A DNA stretch of 64,000 nt from Thermohalobaculum sp039513195 (GCA_039513195.1 JBCCRM010000012.1:62001-126000), one strand, 5' to 3'. Positions 38,051 through 48,920 are shown, counted from the first letter of the stretch. Notes: generated by a model not told the origin, from the letters alone. Numbers and translations: made by a program.

Positions 38051-38058
38051 AAACGGCT

Positions 38059-39849
38059 CTAAAGCGGCCAGAAGACCAGAACCGACGCTGCGCCCACCGC
38101 CAGAACGATCAGCTCCAAGGGAAGGCCCATGGGCCAGTAGTCTCCGAAACGATACCCACCGGGTCCCAGGATCAGCGTGTTGTTCTTATGCCCGATCGGG
38201 GTCAGGAACGCGCAAGACGCAGCGACCGCAACGGCCATCAGGAACGCATCCGCGTTGACCTCCAGCCTTGCCGCGATGTCGATTGCAATGGGTGCTGCGA
38301 TAATCGTCGTCGCTGTGTTATTGAGCACGTCCGAGAGCGTCATCGTCACCGCCATCAGCGCCACCAAGACCACCCAAACCGGCAAACCCTCTGTCGCGCC
38401 GACAAGCCCGGCGGCAAGGAGCTGAGTGCCGCCCGCCTGCTCCAACGCGGCGCCAAGCGGGATCATCGAGCCCAACAGCACGACCACCGGCCACTCGACC
38501 GTATCATAGACCTCGCGCGGCGGGACGATCCCGCTCGCGACATAGAGCGCAACGACCGCGCCCAGGGCGACAGGGAGATAGACCAGCCCCAAGCTCGCCA
38601 GCACGACCGCCGCCGCAAAGGCGCCCGCCGCAAGCCAAGCGCGCTCGGTTTGAGTAACGCTGAGCCCGCGGTCTGCCAGCGGCAGCGTGCCGAGCCAGGC
38701 CGCCACATCGCCCATGCGCTCCGTCGGTCCCAGCAGCAGCAAGATATCCCCAGGCTCGATTGTCGTCCGCCGCACCCGTTTGGTGATCCGTCGGCCCTGG
38801 CGCGCAATGCCAAGCAGGGTCGCCCCCTGCCGCCGCAGCAGCTGCACCGACAGGGCCGATTTTCCGACGATGCGGGCGTTGTCCGGGACCGCGACCTCGA
38901 GCAGGCTCATGCCCTCCGCAGTGGCCCCGGCCTCGCTCTGCGCCGCGCCCTCGTAATCGAGCTTCAGGGCGGTGCGAAAGGCGTCAAGCGCCTCTGGCTC
39001 CGCCTCGACCACCAGGCTGTCCTCGGCCTCGATCTTGACCGAGCGGGCAGTGCCGTAGAGACGGCGACGCTTTCGCACCACTCCGACGATCGCGATATCG
39101 GCCTTCTCGGCAGCATCGTCCAGCTCTTGCACGCGTTGACCGACGATCTCCGCGCCCTCCGGGACCACGACCTCGGCGACATAGCGCGCGAGATCGGCGA
39201 CGCCGCCGCCGGCCCTTGCCGTCTCCTGGACCGATGGGATCAATCGCCATCCGATGAGCGCCACGAAGGCGAGGCCAGCCACCGCGCAGGCGAGGCCCAC
39301 CGGGGCGAAGTCGAACATCGCGAAGGACGTCCCGAACGCCTCTTCGCGGTAGCTGGCGATGATGATGTTGGGGGGCGTGCCGATCAGCGTGACGAGGCCG
39401 CCGAGGATCGTCGCGAAGGAGAGCGGCATCAGCGTCAGTCCCGGGCTGCGTTTTGCCTGTTTCGCAGTGTGGATGTCCACCGGCATCAAAAGAGCCAACG
39501 CCGCGACATTGTTCATGAAGGCGGACATGACCGCGCCGGCGCTACCGATGATCGCGATATGGGATGCCAGTCCCCGGGAGGCATCGACCAATGCCCGGGT
39601 TATGGCGGCGACGGCCCCGGCATTGACCAAACCCCTCGAGACCACGAGGACCAGGGCAACGATCACCGTCGCCGGGTGACCGAACCCGGTAAAGGCGCCA
39701 TCTGCCGGCACAACGCCGAGGATCACGCCGGTCAGAAGCGCCGCGAACGCCACAAGATCATAGCGCAGGCGTCCCCAGAGGAGGAGCGCGAAGACCGCGC
39801 CGAAGAGCCCGAAAAGGATCCCTTGTTCCGCAGTCATCTTTGCCCCCAT
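38059..39849 (-). CDS. SLC13/DASS-type permease with RCK_C domains
   Basis: A 596-residue membrane protein with two halves of hydrophobic helices around a soluble middle. Family motifs are SAFMNNVAALALLMPV and GTPPNIIIASYR in the first half and SDVLNNTATTIIAAPIAI in the second. The middle part (about 215-390) holds two TrkA-C/RCK_C-like units (VVPEGAEIVGQRVQELDD and VAVPDNARIVGKSALSVQLLRRQG). Relatives carry sulfate, dicarboxylates or other anions; the ligand is unknown here. ATGs at 39849 and 39837 are both possible. It stands alone, ending next to the repeat copy B. Confidence 0.87.
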   Translation of the reverse strand: MGAKMTAEQGILFGLFGAVFALLLWGRLRYDLVAFAALLTGVILGVVPADGAFTGFGHPATVIVALVLVVSRGLVNAGAVAAITRALVDASRGLASHIAIIGSAGAVMSAFMNNVAALALLMPVDIHTAKQAKRSPGLTLMPLSFATILGGLVTLIGTPPNIIIASYREEAFGTSFAMFDFAPVGLACAVAGLAFVALIGWRLIPSVQETARAGGGVADLARYVAEVVVPEGAEIVGQRVQELDDAAEKADIAIVGVVRKRRRLYGTARSVKIEAEDSLVVEAEPEALDAFRTALKLDYEGAAQSEAGATAEGMSLLEVAVPDNARIVGKSALSVQLLRRQGATLLGIARQGRRITKRVRRTTIEPGDILLLLGPTERMGDVAAWLGTLPLADRGLSVTQTERAWLAAGAFAAAVVLASLGLVYLPVALGAVVALYVASGIVPPREVYDTVEWPVVVLLGSMIPLGAALEQAGGTQLLAAGLVGATEGLPVWVVLVALMAVTMTLSDVLNNTATTIIAAPIAIDIAARLEVNADAFLMAVAVAASCAFLTPIGHKNNTLILGPGGYRFGDYWPMGLPLELIVLAVGAASVLVFWPL

Positions 39850-40366
39850 CTCCGTGCCAGCGACGCTTCCCTAGTCGCGTTGCCTGTCACAGCCGGGTAG
39901 GGTCTGCAATCTCTGGCTGGAATGGGGGCGCCGCAGTTCCGCCAATCCCTGGCGGGATCGCCGTCCCGGCCGCCGCGTCGCCCACACGGACCTTGGCAAG
40001 ACAGGCGCACGCGGCGGGTCGCCGAAACCTGCGCTTGTCGGACCGTCGCAGGCGCTCAGAACGTTTTTTGGGAGGACGGATGGCCGCTCCGACAGCGATC
40101 ACCAGGCCAATCCCGACATCGCGGGACGGATCGCGTCGCATCCAAGACCTCAGGATTTGCCTGCCTGGTTCACTCGGCTCCAGCGGGAGAAGTCTCAACA
40201 CTCCGACACGCTGATGGTGGCGAACCGGTAGCAAGGCGGCTACTTCGATCCCGCGCTAAATCACTCAAGCGCCGAGCCAGAGGCCGGACCGGCGGCCTGC
40301 CGCCCCGGCCGAGGCGGGCGCGGAGCGGGATCCCGAAAGGATCCCCGACGGGCACGCCACCTCCTC
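39850..40366. other. gene-free stretch
   Basis: It lies between the dipeptidase end and the permease start, both on the minus strand. No frame looks like a protein. A small hairpin near 40326-40350 (GGGATCC-cgaaa-GGATCCC) may help terminate the peptide-transport operon. Confidence 0.5.
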
Positions 40367-41446
40367 TCAGCCCGGCAGCCCCGAACGCAGCATCACCGCG
40401 AGCCAGTTCTGCCAGCAGATCTTCGCGATCAGCGCCTCGCCGTAGCCGGCCTGTCGCATCGCCGCGATCAAACGGCCCAAACCGCGCACATCGCCGATTT
40501 CCACCGGTAACTCGCAGCCATCGAAGTCCGAGCCGAGTGCCACCCCGTCCTCGCCGAGGATCGCCACCAGATGATCGAGATGCCGCAGCATCTGCGCAAT
40601 CGGGGTCTGATGGGAAATCGCGCAGTCCTCCCTCAGGAAGGCGACATGAAAATTGAGCCCGACAACCCCGCCGCTCTCGGCCACCGCCTGCAGCTGTCGA
40701 TCGGTTAGATTTCTGGCATTCGGCGCCACGGCATGGGCATTCGAATGGGTCGCGATCAGCGGTTTCGTCGCCACTTTCGCCAGGTCCCAAAATCCCGCCT
40801 CGGTCAGATGCGACGCATCGACCAGAATGCCCAGCGCCTCGCAGGCACTCACCAGCGCCTTGCCCGCGTCGCTGAGACCCCTTCCCGGCTCAATCTCGGG
40901 TCGGCGCGCCATTGGCGCCCCATCGCCGAAGGCATTCGGCCGCGACCAAACCAAGCCGAGCGAGCGCAGTCCCGCAGCACGCAACAGCTCGAGCGCATGG
41001 AAATCGCCATCGATGCACTCCGCGCCCTCGATATGCGGCAACATCGCCAGCCGGCCCGCCGCCATCGCGGCCCGGATATCGCCGGGCCCGTCGCAGATCG
41101 TGACCGCATCAGGATGGGCCGCCGCCAGCCGCCGCATCCTCGCAAAGAGCGCCGTCGTAAAGGCGAGCGCTTCCTTTTGGTCGAGCTGCGCGTAGTTGCT
41201 GGGATCCGACCGGTCGAAACGGTCGGTCCTCGACCGGCTCCGACGCGACGGCGTGAACATCGCGAAGAAGCCGCCGGCGAAATGCGATTCCCGCGCCCGC
41301 GGCAGGTCGATATGCATGCTATCGCCCGACTTCGTGAAATCGCGATGTCGCCCGGCCCGGGCCGCCAATTCTAGCTTCAGCAATGTGTCGTTATGACCGT
41401 CGAACACGGGCACCGGCTGTGCCGCGGCCTCTCCGTCCCTTGCCAT
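40367..41446 (-). CDS. membrane dipeptidase (peptidase family M19)
   Basis: A 359-residue zinc dipeptidase related to renal dipeptidase. Metal-site motifs are DGHND near the N-terminus, HIEGAE, DASHLT and THSNAHA, followed by LGSDFDG. It has no signal peptide, so it should act in the cytosol. M19 enzymes split dipeptides, and many accept a D-residue at the C-terminal side. It follows the peptide ABC genes by 24 bp, so imported dipeptides would be cleaved directly. The Rap/pseudo-repeat sequence RSRSRTDRFDRSD near residue 70 is a lineage insertion. Confidence 0.9.
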   Translation of the reverse strand: MARDGEAAAQPVPVFDGHNDTLLKLELAARAGRHRDFTKSGDSMHIDLPRARESHFAGGFFAMFTPSRRSRSRTDRFDRSDPSNYAQLDQKEALAFTTALFARMRRLAAAHPDAVTICDGPGDIRAAMAAGRLAMLPHIEGAECIDGDFHALELLRAAGLRSLGLVWSRPNAFGDGAPMARRPEIEPGRGLSDAGKALVSACEALGILVDASHLTEAGFWDLAKVATKPLIATHSNAHAVAPNARNLTDRQLQAVAESGGVVGLNFHVAFLREDCAISHQTPIAQMLRHLDHLVAILGEDGVALGSDFDGCELPVEIGDVRGLGRLIAAMRQAGYGEALIAKICWQNWLAVMLRSGLPG

Positions 41447-41470
41447 TCCGCTCCGTTCCTACCTCGCCCG

Positions 41471-42232
41471 TCAGTCCAAGGCCCCACGGCTCGCCGCCAG
41501 CAGATCCTGGGTGTAGCTCTGCGCCGCATGGCTCGCCCGCATTGCGCCCGCGGTCAAGGTTTCCACGACCCGCCCGCGCCGCATCACCGCAACCTCGTCG
41601 CACATATGGGCGACAACCGGAAGATCATGGCTCACCAAGAGATAGGTAAGACTGTGGCGCGCTTGCAGATCGCTCAGCAGATTGAGGATCTCCGCCTGCA
41701 CAGAGACATCCAGCGCCGAGGTCGGCTCGTCGAGCAGAAGGATCCGCGGCTCCAGCATCAGAGCCCTCGCGATCGCAACCCTCTGGCGCTGCCCGCCGGA
41801 GAGTTGATGGGGAAAGCGGAAGCGAAAGGCAGGCCCGAGACCCACCTGTTCCAACACCGCTTCGATCCGCGCCTCAACCCGATCGAAGCCGTGGAGGAGC
41901 AGCGGCTCGGACAGGGTTCGATCCACCGTATGCCGCGGGTGGAGCGAGCCATAGGGGTCCTGGAACACCATCTGGAGCTGACGGAAAAAGGCGCGGTCGC
42001 GACGCTTGCCGACCGCCTCCCCCGCCACGGCGATGCGCCCGTTCCAGCCTGCGATCAGGCCAGCGATGGCGCGCAGAACGGTGGATTTGCCGGAACCCGA
42101 CTCGCCAACGAGGCCGTAGCTCTCGCCCACCCGCACGGTCAGAGAGACGTCGTCGACCGCCGTCATCCGGCCCGCGCCACGGCCGAAGGCCACCGTCAAC
42201 CCCTGGACCAGGATTGCGGGCGCCTCAGGCAT
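41471..42232 (-). CDS. dppF: peptide ABC transporter ATP-binding protein (DppF type)
   Basis: A 253-residue ATPase with Walker A GESGSGKSTVLRAI, the signature LSGGQRQRVAIARALM, Walker B LLLDEPTSALD and the switch His in LLVSHDL. I prefer the ATG at 42232, which overlaps the dppD stop; an ATG at 42238 is equally possible. It pairs with DppD to drive the DppBC permease. Confidence 0.88.
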   Translation of the reverse strand: MPEAPAILVQGLTVAFGRGAGRMTAVDDVSLTVRVGESYGLVGESGSGKSTVLRAIAGLIAGWNGRIAVAGEAVGKRRDRAFFRQLQMVFQDPYGSLHPRHTVDRTLSEPLLLHGFDRVEARIEAVLEQVGLGPAFRFRFPHQLSGGQRQRVAIARALMLEPRILLLDEPTSALDVSVQAEILNLLSDLQARHSLTYLLVSHDLPVVAHMCDEVAVMRRGRVVETLTAGAMRASHAAQSYTQDLLAASRGALD

Positions 42233-43085
42233 GGGCATCGACGCTCGCCGCATCCGCCCAAGCCGGGTCGCGCCGCATCGCCGCCAAGCGCTCGGCCGGC
42301 GCCGAGAGCCTTGGCAGCGCCGCGAGCAGCGCCTGCGTATAGGGGTGCTCGGCCCGGTCGAGCGCGCCGGCGACACAAGTCTCCACGATCCGGCCCGCAT
42401 ACATGATGATCACCCGGTCGCAGAAGCTCGCTACCAGGTTCAGGTCGTGGCTGATCAGGATCAGCCCCATGCCCCGGTCGCGCACCAGACGGTCGAGGAT
42501 CGCGAGCACGCTGCGCTGCACCGTCACATCGAGCGCAGAGGTCGGCTCGTCGGCAATGAGCAGATCCGGGTCCGGCGCCAGCATCATGGCGATCATAATC
42601 CGCTGACCCATACCGCCGGAGACCTCGTGGGGGTAGAGCCCCGCGACGCGCTCCGGATCGTCGATCTGCACCGCGGCCAGCATCTCCAGCGTCTTGGCCG
42701 CCGCCTCGCCCTTGGCGGAGCCGGTGTGCAGACGGTAGGCCTCTGCGATCTGGCGGCCGACGCTCATAACAGGGTTTAGCGAGAATTTTGGATCCTGCAT
42801 AACCATCGAGATCCGCTGCCCGCGGATCCCACGCATCTTTCGTTCCGACAGGCTCTGCAGGTCGATCCCGTCGAAGTTGATCCGCCGTGCGGCCGCACGG
42901 CCGGGCGGGCGCACCAGGCGCAGGATCGCGCGGCCGGTCATCGACTTCCCAGAGCCGGATTCGCCGACGATGCCAACCCTCTCCCGCCCAACGGAGAAGG
43001 AGATGCCGCGCACTGCCTCGACCAACCCGCCGCCGCGCTTCGGGAAGGTGACCGTCAGATCCTCGACCCGCAGCAAGGAGGTCAC
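42225..43085 (-). CDS. dppD: peptide ABC transporter ATP-binding protein (DppD type)
   Basis: A 286-residue ATPase with Walker A GESGSGKSMTGRAI, the signature VSGGMGQRIMIAMMLA, Walker B LLIADEPTSALD and LILISHDLNLV. The C-terminal oligopeptide/dipeptide extension begins with EHPYTQALLAALP and lacks a clear cysteine cluster. The start is a GTG at 43085, overlapping the dppC stop (GTGA). The long upstream frame is a shadow of the permease genes. Confidence 0.88.
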   Translation of the reverse strand: MTSLLRVEDLTVTFPKRGGGLVEAVRGISFSVGRERVGIVGESGSGKSMTGRAILRLVRPPGRAAARRINFDGIDLQSLSERKMRGIRGQRISMVMQDPKFSLNPVMSVGRQIAEAYRLHTGSAKGEAAAKTLEMLAAVQIDDPERVAGLYPHEVSGGMGQRIMIAMMLAPDPDLLIADEPTSALDVTVQRSVLAILDRLVRDRGMGLILISHDLNLVASFCDRVIIMYAGRIVETCVAGALDRAEHPYTQALLAALPRLSAPAERLAAMRRDPAWADAASVDAHA

Positions 43086-44016
43086 CGCGCCTGCCTCCGC
43101 GGGTCCAGGACATCGCGAAGGCCGTCGCCCAGCAGGTTGAAGCCGAGAGACACGATGAAGATCGCCAATCCCGGCATGGTCGCCACCCACCATTGGTCGA
43201 GGATGAATTTCCGCCCGGCCGAGATCATCGCCCCCCATTCCGGCAAGGGCGGCTGCGCGCCGAGGCCGAGGAAGCCGAGACCCGCCGCGGTCAGGATCAC
43301 GCCGGCCATATCGAGGGTCACCCGCACGATGATGGAGGACATGCAGAGCGGCCATATATGCCCGATGATGATCCGCATCGGCCCGGCGCCCTGCATCTGC
43401 ACGGCGGCGATGAAATCGGAATTGCGCAGCGTGAGCGTCTCCGCCCGTGCGATGCGCGCATAGGGCGGCCAAGCGGTCAGCGTTATTGCCAGGATCGCAT
43501 TGCCGATCCCCGCCCCCAGCGCCGCGACGAAGGCGAGCGCCAGCACCAGTCGGGGAAAGGCGAGGAAGATGTCGGTAATCCGCATCAGGACCACATCGAC
43601 CCAGCCGCCCAGATAACCCGCCGCAGTGCCGACCAAGAGACCGATCACCGGCGCCGTTACCGCGACCAGGGCCACGATGAAGAGGGTGACCGACGCGCCA
43701 TGGATGATGCGGCTGTAGATGTCCCGGCCCAACTCGTCCGAGCCCAAGAGATATCCGGCCTCCCCCGGCGGGGTCAGCCGGGCTGCCAGGTCCTGGGCCA
43801 GCGGGTCGTGGCTCGCGATCCAGGGCGCGAAGGCGGAGGCGAAGACCAGCGCTGCGATGATCACCAGCCCCGCCATTGCCAGCGGATTGGCGGCGAAATC
43901 GCACCAGGCGAGATAGGCCTGCACCGACCGCGCCTGCAGCCGAGACTGCGGCGCCTCGGCCGTCAGCCAGGCCCGCCAACCCTGCGGTGCTTCTGCGGCG
44001 CGCTCCTCCCGGACCG

Positions 44017-44020
<4 letters not shown>
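43082..44020 (-). CDS. dppC: peptide ABC transporter permease (DppC type)
   Basis: A 312-residue permease with five to six helices after an N-terminal cytosolic stretch. It shows the DppC/OppC pattern HPLGTDELGRD-like LLGSDELGRDIYSRIIHGASVTL and the EAA loop RAETLTLRNSDFIAAVQMQGAGPMRII (central part). The start is a GTG at 44020, overlapping the dppB stop by 4 bp. Confidence 0.88.
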
Positions 44021-45099
<1,079 letters not shown>

Positions 45100-46710
45100 T
45101 TACTTCGTCACGGTCCAATAAAACGCGGCCGTGATCGCCGAACCCGTGACGAAGTCCGAGACATTTGCCCGCCGGGCATTTTGCTCGATCTTCTGGAACA
45201 TCGGCACGAAGGGCGAGGTCGCCTGGTGCTGCTTTTGGATGTCGATATACATCGCCGCCCGCTTGTCGCGGTCGGGCTCGGTCACCGCTGCCTCGGTCAG
45301 GGCGGTCAGCTCCGGGATCTCCCAGGCCGTACGCCAGGCGAGCTTGCCGGTCAGGTTCGCCGCGTCGGTGTTGTCCGGATTGTGCGCGAAGGTATCGGCA
45401 TTGGTGTGCGGATCCGGATAGTCCGGTCCCCAAGCGCCCAGATAGAGGTCGAACTCCCGCGCCCGGTATTTGGTCAGCATCTGTTTCGCTGTACCCTGGG
45501 TGATGTTCGCGGTGATGCCGACCTGCGCAAAGGCGTTCTGCAGGGTCTGCGCGATCTCGATCCGCTCCTGCGCAGTGCGGACGATTATCTCCAGCTCGAA
45601 ATCGTCCGGCACATCGGCCTCGGCCAGCAGTGCCTTGGCCTTCTCAACGTCGAAGCTATAGGGCTTTTCCGTCAGCTCCCCCAGATAGGTCAGCGGCAGG
45701 AAGGCCTGATGCACCGTGTACTGGCCCTTCAGGAAGGAATTCGCCATCCCCTCGTAGTCTGCGAGGTATTTCAGCGCCTCCTTCACCTTGGGCTGCGACA
45801 GCACGGCGTTCTTTTGGTTGACCGAGAAATACATGATCCGCCCACGCAGATCGTCGTCAACGGCGATATCGGCGTTGGCGGAGACCGCGGCGATATCCTC
45901 CGGGCTCAGATTGCGGGCGATATCGACATCGCCCTTCTCCAGCAACAGGCGCTGTGTCGCGCTTTCCAGGATATGCCGGACCACCACGCGCTTCATCGCC
46001 GGCTCGCCCTTCCAGAAATCAGGGTTGGCGGTCAGCGTGTAGCTCTCATTCGGCTTCCAATTCACCAAGCTGTAGGCCCCGGACCCGGCCGAATTGGTCT
46101 TCAGCCAGCCATTGCCCCAATCGCCCTCGGTCTCATTGGCTTTCACGGTCTCGCTATCGACGATATAGGCGATCGTCGCGGTCAAGCAGTTCAGTACGAA
46201 GGACCGCGCGTAAACCTGGTCGGTGGTCAGCTGAAACGTCATATCGTCGGTCGCGACCAACGTGTCGGCCATATTGTCGGTGGTGAAGCCGAATTGGGTG
46301 AGGATGAAGCTCGGCGTCTTCTCCATCGCCACGGCGCGGCGGAGCGAGTATTCCACATCCCGCGCGGTCACCGCGTTCCCGGAGGTGAAAGTCAGCCCCT
46401 CACGGATCTTGAAGGTGAAGGTCTTGCCGTCGTCCGACACCTCCCAGCTCTCGGCGATATCGGGGACATAGCCTTTCGAAAGATCGCTCGGGTCGAAGCT
46501 GACCAGCGATCCGTAGAGGTTGTTGAGCAGATCCGAGCCGGCGAATTCGAAGCTCTCCTGTGGATCGAGAGATGTGATGTCGTCGATCCGATTCGCAATT
46601 ACCAGAACGTCGGGTGGCGTCTCGCCCAACGCAGCCGGGCCGGAAAGCGTAAGCGGGAACGCCAGAAGGCTCGCCGCCGCAGCAGCGCGCAAGAATTTGA
46701 TCGGACGCAT
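45100..46710 (-). CDS. dppA: peptide ABC transporter substrate-binding protein (DppA/SBP_bac_5)
   Basis: A 536-residue periplasmic binding protein of the SBP_bac_5 family. It has a Sec signal peptide (SLLAFPLTLSGPAALGE, cleavage near 29) and family blocks DDITSLDPQESFEFAG, DIAESWEVSDDGKTFTFKIREG (start and end of the motif) and RDVEYSLRRA. It captures dipeptides or related ligands for DppBCDF. The ATG at 46710 begins the signal; the frame upstream is not signal-like. It heads the six-gene operon that ends with the dipeptidase. Confidence 0.9.
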   Translation of the reverse strand: MRPIKFLRAAAAASLLAFPLTLSGPAALGETPPDVLVIANRIDDITSLDPQESFEFAGSDLLNNLYGSLVSFDPSDLSKGYVPDIAESWEVSDDGKTFTFKIREGLTFTSGNAVTARDVEYSLRRAVAMEKTPSFILTQFGFTTDNMADTLVATDDMTFQLTTDQVYARSFVLNCLTATIAYIVDSETVKANETEGDWGNGWLKTNSAGSGAYSLVNWKPNESYTLTANPDFWKGEPAMKRVVVRHILESATQRLLLEKGDVDIARNLSPEDIAAVSANADIAVDDDLRGRIMYFSVNQKNAVLSQPKVKEALKYLADYEGMANSFLKGQYTVHQAFLPLTYLGELTEKPYSFDVEKAKALLAEADVPDDFELEIIVRTAQERIEIAQTLQNAFAQVGITANITQGTAKQMLTKYRAREFDLYLGAWGPDYPDPHTNADTFAHNPDNTDAANLTGKLAWRTAWEIPELTALTEAAVTEPDRDKRAAMYIDIQKQHQATSPFVPMFQKIEQNARRANVSDFVTGSAITAAFYWTVTK

Positions 46711-47087
46711 GCGTGGTCTCCTATGTCGAGGCATCGGTCCGTTCGCTCTCCGCGCCGCCGGCTGTCCCGCATGGGCGCAACGAGTGTCGGACCTCGTCTG
46801 ATCGGAAGCCTGTGCGGGTTCCCGAAGCAGGTCAAGAGAATTGCCCGACAGCGTGGCGCCCGCCGCAATGCTGCCCTCAGAATAGGCAGTTGACCCAAAG
46901 GGAGGCAATTCGGTGCGGCGCCCCACGCGACGTGTCCCTATCAACACACACATTGCCGCAATACGACCACATTCACCGCGTTCTTCCAATTGCAGCCTCT
47001 ACTCCTCATGTAACGTAACCAGAAGAAAAGGCGTGGCGCGCAATCGTTTGGTCAGGGATGCGCGAACATGTGTGTAGGAGAGGGTAA
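46711..47087. other. divergent intergenic region
   Basis: It lies between dppA (minus) and the adenylate-forming-like gene (plus). The right part is less GC-rich and likely holds promoters. I see no gene, RNA or clear operator. Confidence 0.5.
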
Positions 47088-48341
47088 ATGGCGTTGCTAG
47101 ATGCAATGTCGCCGGCGGCTTCTGTCCTGAGTTGTGGGACACTATTTGTCGGAGACTTCGAAGTTAAAGGCTCAGCGACTGTTGGCCGGGCGGCTGCTCT
47201 GGCTGCGTTGATGGTCCGCTGGGGCATCAACCCTGGCGATCGGGTCGCGATCGCAGTCACCGACCCCGTACCGTTTTCCACCGCGCTGGCCGCCTGCCTC
47301 GGCAGCGGCATTGCCGCTGTGGTTCTGGACCCGCAGGCGGACCCTGCCCCTATCGCCGCGGCGCTGAGGCGTCTGCACCCGGCCGCAATGATCCTGGATG
47401 CCGGACTGATGGAACGTCTGCTGGTCGTGCCTCAGATCGCGCTGCCCGCCCATGGCGTCGTGGTCGGGCGCGACAGCCGCAGGCCGGGCCTGCGCAACCT
47501 GTTCTCGCGCCAGGTTTCCTCGGAATCGGTGCCGTCTTGGCCCGCTTTCTCGGACATCGCCGCCAAAGCTGGCGAAGCCATGGCGATCCCAGCCGATATC
47601 GACGACACCCTGCCGGCAGTGATCGCCGTGGACATGACCGGCGGCGGCAGCGCACCCCGGGCTCATGCGCTCTCCCGCAGCGCCCTGGCGGTCCAGGCAG
47701 AGACGATATCGACACTCTTCGGGATGAGCCGCGGCGACGCGCTCCTGTCTTGCGTGCCGAGGCAAAGCTTGCCCGGCCTGCTCCTGCCCTATGGCGCCGG
47801 GCTTCTCGGCGGAATGACCGTGCAGCTGCCGGAACCCGATGCGGGGGGGATCGATGCCGATGCCCTGCCGGACCTGCTGCGGACCCGGGAGACGACCCAT
47901 CTGCTGGCGCCGGTCGCGCTTTTGGAGGCCGCGGTGGCACATCCCGGGCAAGCGTCTTTCGGCGGTTCGACGCTCCGCCATGTCGTTGTGCTGGCGGAGG
48001 ATTTGGCGCCCGCCTTACGCCAACAGGCGGAGGCCGCCTTCGCCTGCCGCGTCTCGAGCCTTTTCGGACCGGCCGGCACCACTGGCAGCGCTCTCTTTTG
48101 CGGGCCCGCGCCGGCGCTCTCGCGGCCGGACAGCCTCGGCAAAGCCTTGGACGGCGCCGCCCGCATCGCCGATGGCGCCGGCGAGGCGTTGCCCATCGGC
48201 CGGCCCGGACGCCTGCAGCTCAAAGGCCCGGCGGTCATGCAGCCGCTGGCGGACACCGACGGATTGTTGGAGGACGGGTGGCTCGATACCGGACTTCCAG
48301 CGAGCATCGATGCGGAAGGGTTCGTCCACCGCGCCCGCTAG
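47088..48341 (+). CDS. degenerate adenylate-forming (ANL superfamily) protein
   Basis: A 417-residue protein whose overall plan matches the N-terminal domain of acyl/aryl-CoA synthetases and NRPS adenylation domains: INPGDRVAI at 47-55, the core A3 position at about 183-191, a YG-x-TE-like position FGPAGTTG at 326-333, and a C-terminal WLDTGLPASIDAEGF at 398-412. The key residues are altered. The A3 phosphate loop reads MTGGGSAPR instead of a TSGSTGxPK pattern, and the ribose-binding Asp of TGD is Leu403. The protein ends where the mobile C-terminal domain with the catalytic Lys should begin. It probably does not adenylate in the usual way. A ribosome binding site (GGAGAGGG) precedes the ATG. 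A Rap1a-type gene follows on the same strand. Confidence 0.75.
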   Translation: MALLDAMSPAASVLSCGTLFVGDFEVKGSATVGRAAALAALMVRWGINPGDRVAIAVTDPVPFSTALAACLGSGIAAVVLDPQADPAPIAAALRRLHPAAMILDAGLMERLLVVPQIALPAHGVVVGRDSRRPGLRNLFSRQVSSESVPSWPAFSDIAAKAGEAMAIPADIDDTLPAVIAVDMTGGGSAPRAHALSRSALAVQAETISTLFGMSRGDALLSCVPRQSLPGLLLPYGAGLLGGMTVQLPEPDAGGIDADALPDLLRTRETTHLLAPVALLEAAVAHPGQASFGGSTLRHVVVLAEDLAPALRQQAEAAFACRVSSLFGPAGTTGSALFCGPAPALSRPDSLGKALDGAARIADGAGEALPIGRPGRLQLKGPAVMQPLADTDGLLEDGWLDTGLPASIDAEGFVHRAR

Positions 48342-48505
48342 TGCGGGGTCCCAATTGCCCACCTTCTCAGCTCTTCCGGCGCCAACCACCCAAAAAAATT
48401 CGGACGCCGCATCCCACGCCGACTTTTGGGTGCTATCGTCCGCCGCGGCCGCACACCGTGCCGACTCGCGGCGTGCCGGACCGGAACGACCAGGAGGAGA
48501 ACACA

Positions 48506-48892
48506 GTGTTGAGAACAACACGTTTGGCTGCGGCGGCCACGCTGCTCGCGGCTGGGACGGCCACCGGAGCCGAGCTGCAGATGGACGATTTCGCCGCCGA
48601 AAGCCTCGGCTCGGTCACCAAGCTTTGCTCAGCCGAGCCCAGTACTGAAATGGGGCAATGGGCCCGCGGCTTTTGCTATGGCTGGATCGAGGGGGTCGAG
48701 CAGTTCTACGACGAAATTCTGCTAGACGACCGCTTCGAATTCGAACCGACGATTTGCCCCGGCCGCGAAGTATCTCGCGAGGAAGTACGCACATTGCTGG
48801 TTGATTGGTCCAACAACAATCCCGATTTGCAGGGTATTCCACCGCTGGACGGCCTGATCCGCGCGGGGCGCGAGATCTTCCCCTGCCCCTGA
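48506..48892 (+). CDS. Rap1a/Tai-type secreted protein
   Basis: A 128-residue protein with a signal peptide (TRLAAAATLLAAGTATGAE) and a mature domain of about 105 residues with four cysteines (41, 57, 84, 127) and the pattern GFCYGWIEGVEQFYDE, then CPGREVSREEVRTLLVDW and a final IFPC. This resembles the Rap1a fold, first known as an immunity protein against type VI amidase effectors. Many chromosomal members have no effector next to them, as here, and their role is unknown. The start is GTG at 48506, with AGGAGGAG just before. It is 164 bp after the degenerate adenylation gene and 28 bp before the next lipoprotein gene. Confidence 0.75.
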   Translation: MLRTTRLAAAATLLAAGTATGAELQMDDFAAESLGSVTKLCSAEPSTEMGQWARGFCYGWIEGVEQFYDEILLDDRFEFEPTICPGREVSREEVRTLLVDWSNNNPDLQGIPPLDGLIRAGREIFPCP

Positions 48893-48920
48893 TTGCGGTC
48901 CGAGAGAAAGGTGACCTGAG

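Larger units (their letters stand above)
37154..38058. other. 905-bp gene-free stretch with hairpins and a dispersed repeat
   Basis: No frame has protein-like content. It contains a hairpin soon after the channel gene (37217-37237), a second strong hairpin (37855-37888), and copy B of the 93-bp repeat (37958-38050), which ends next to the permease stop codon. The rest shows no RNA or gene I can support; it may be decayed sequence. Confidence 0.6.

Noticed and set aside
47537..48892. 451-codon frame overlapping the adenylation-like and Rap1a-type genes
   Set aside because: Its first part is a shadow of the adenylation-like gene; only the last 128 codons, from the GTG at 48506, are a real gene.
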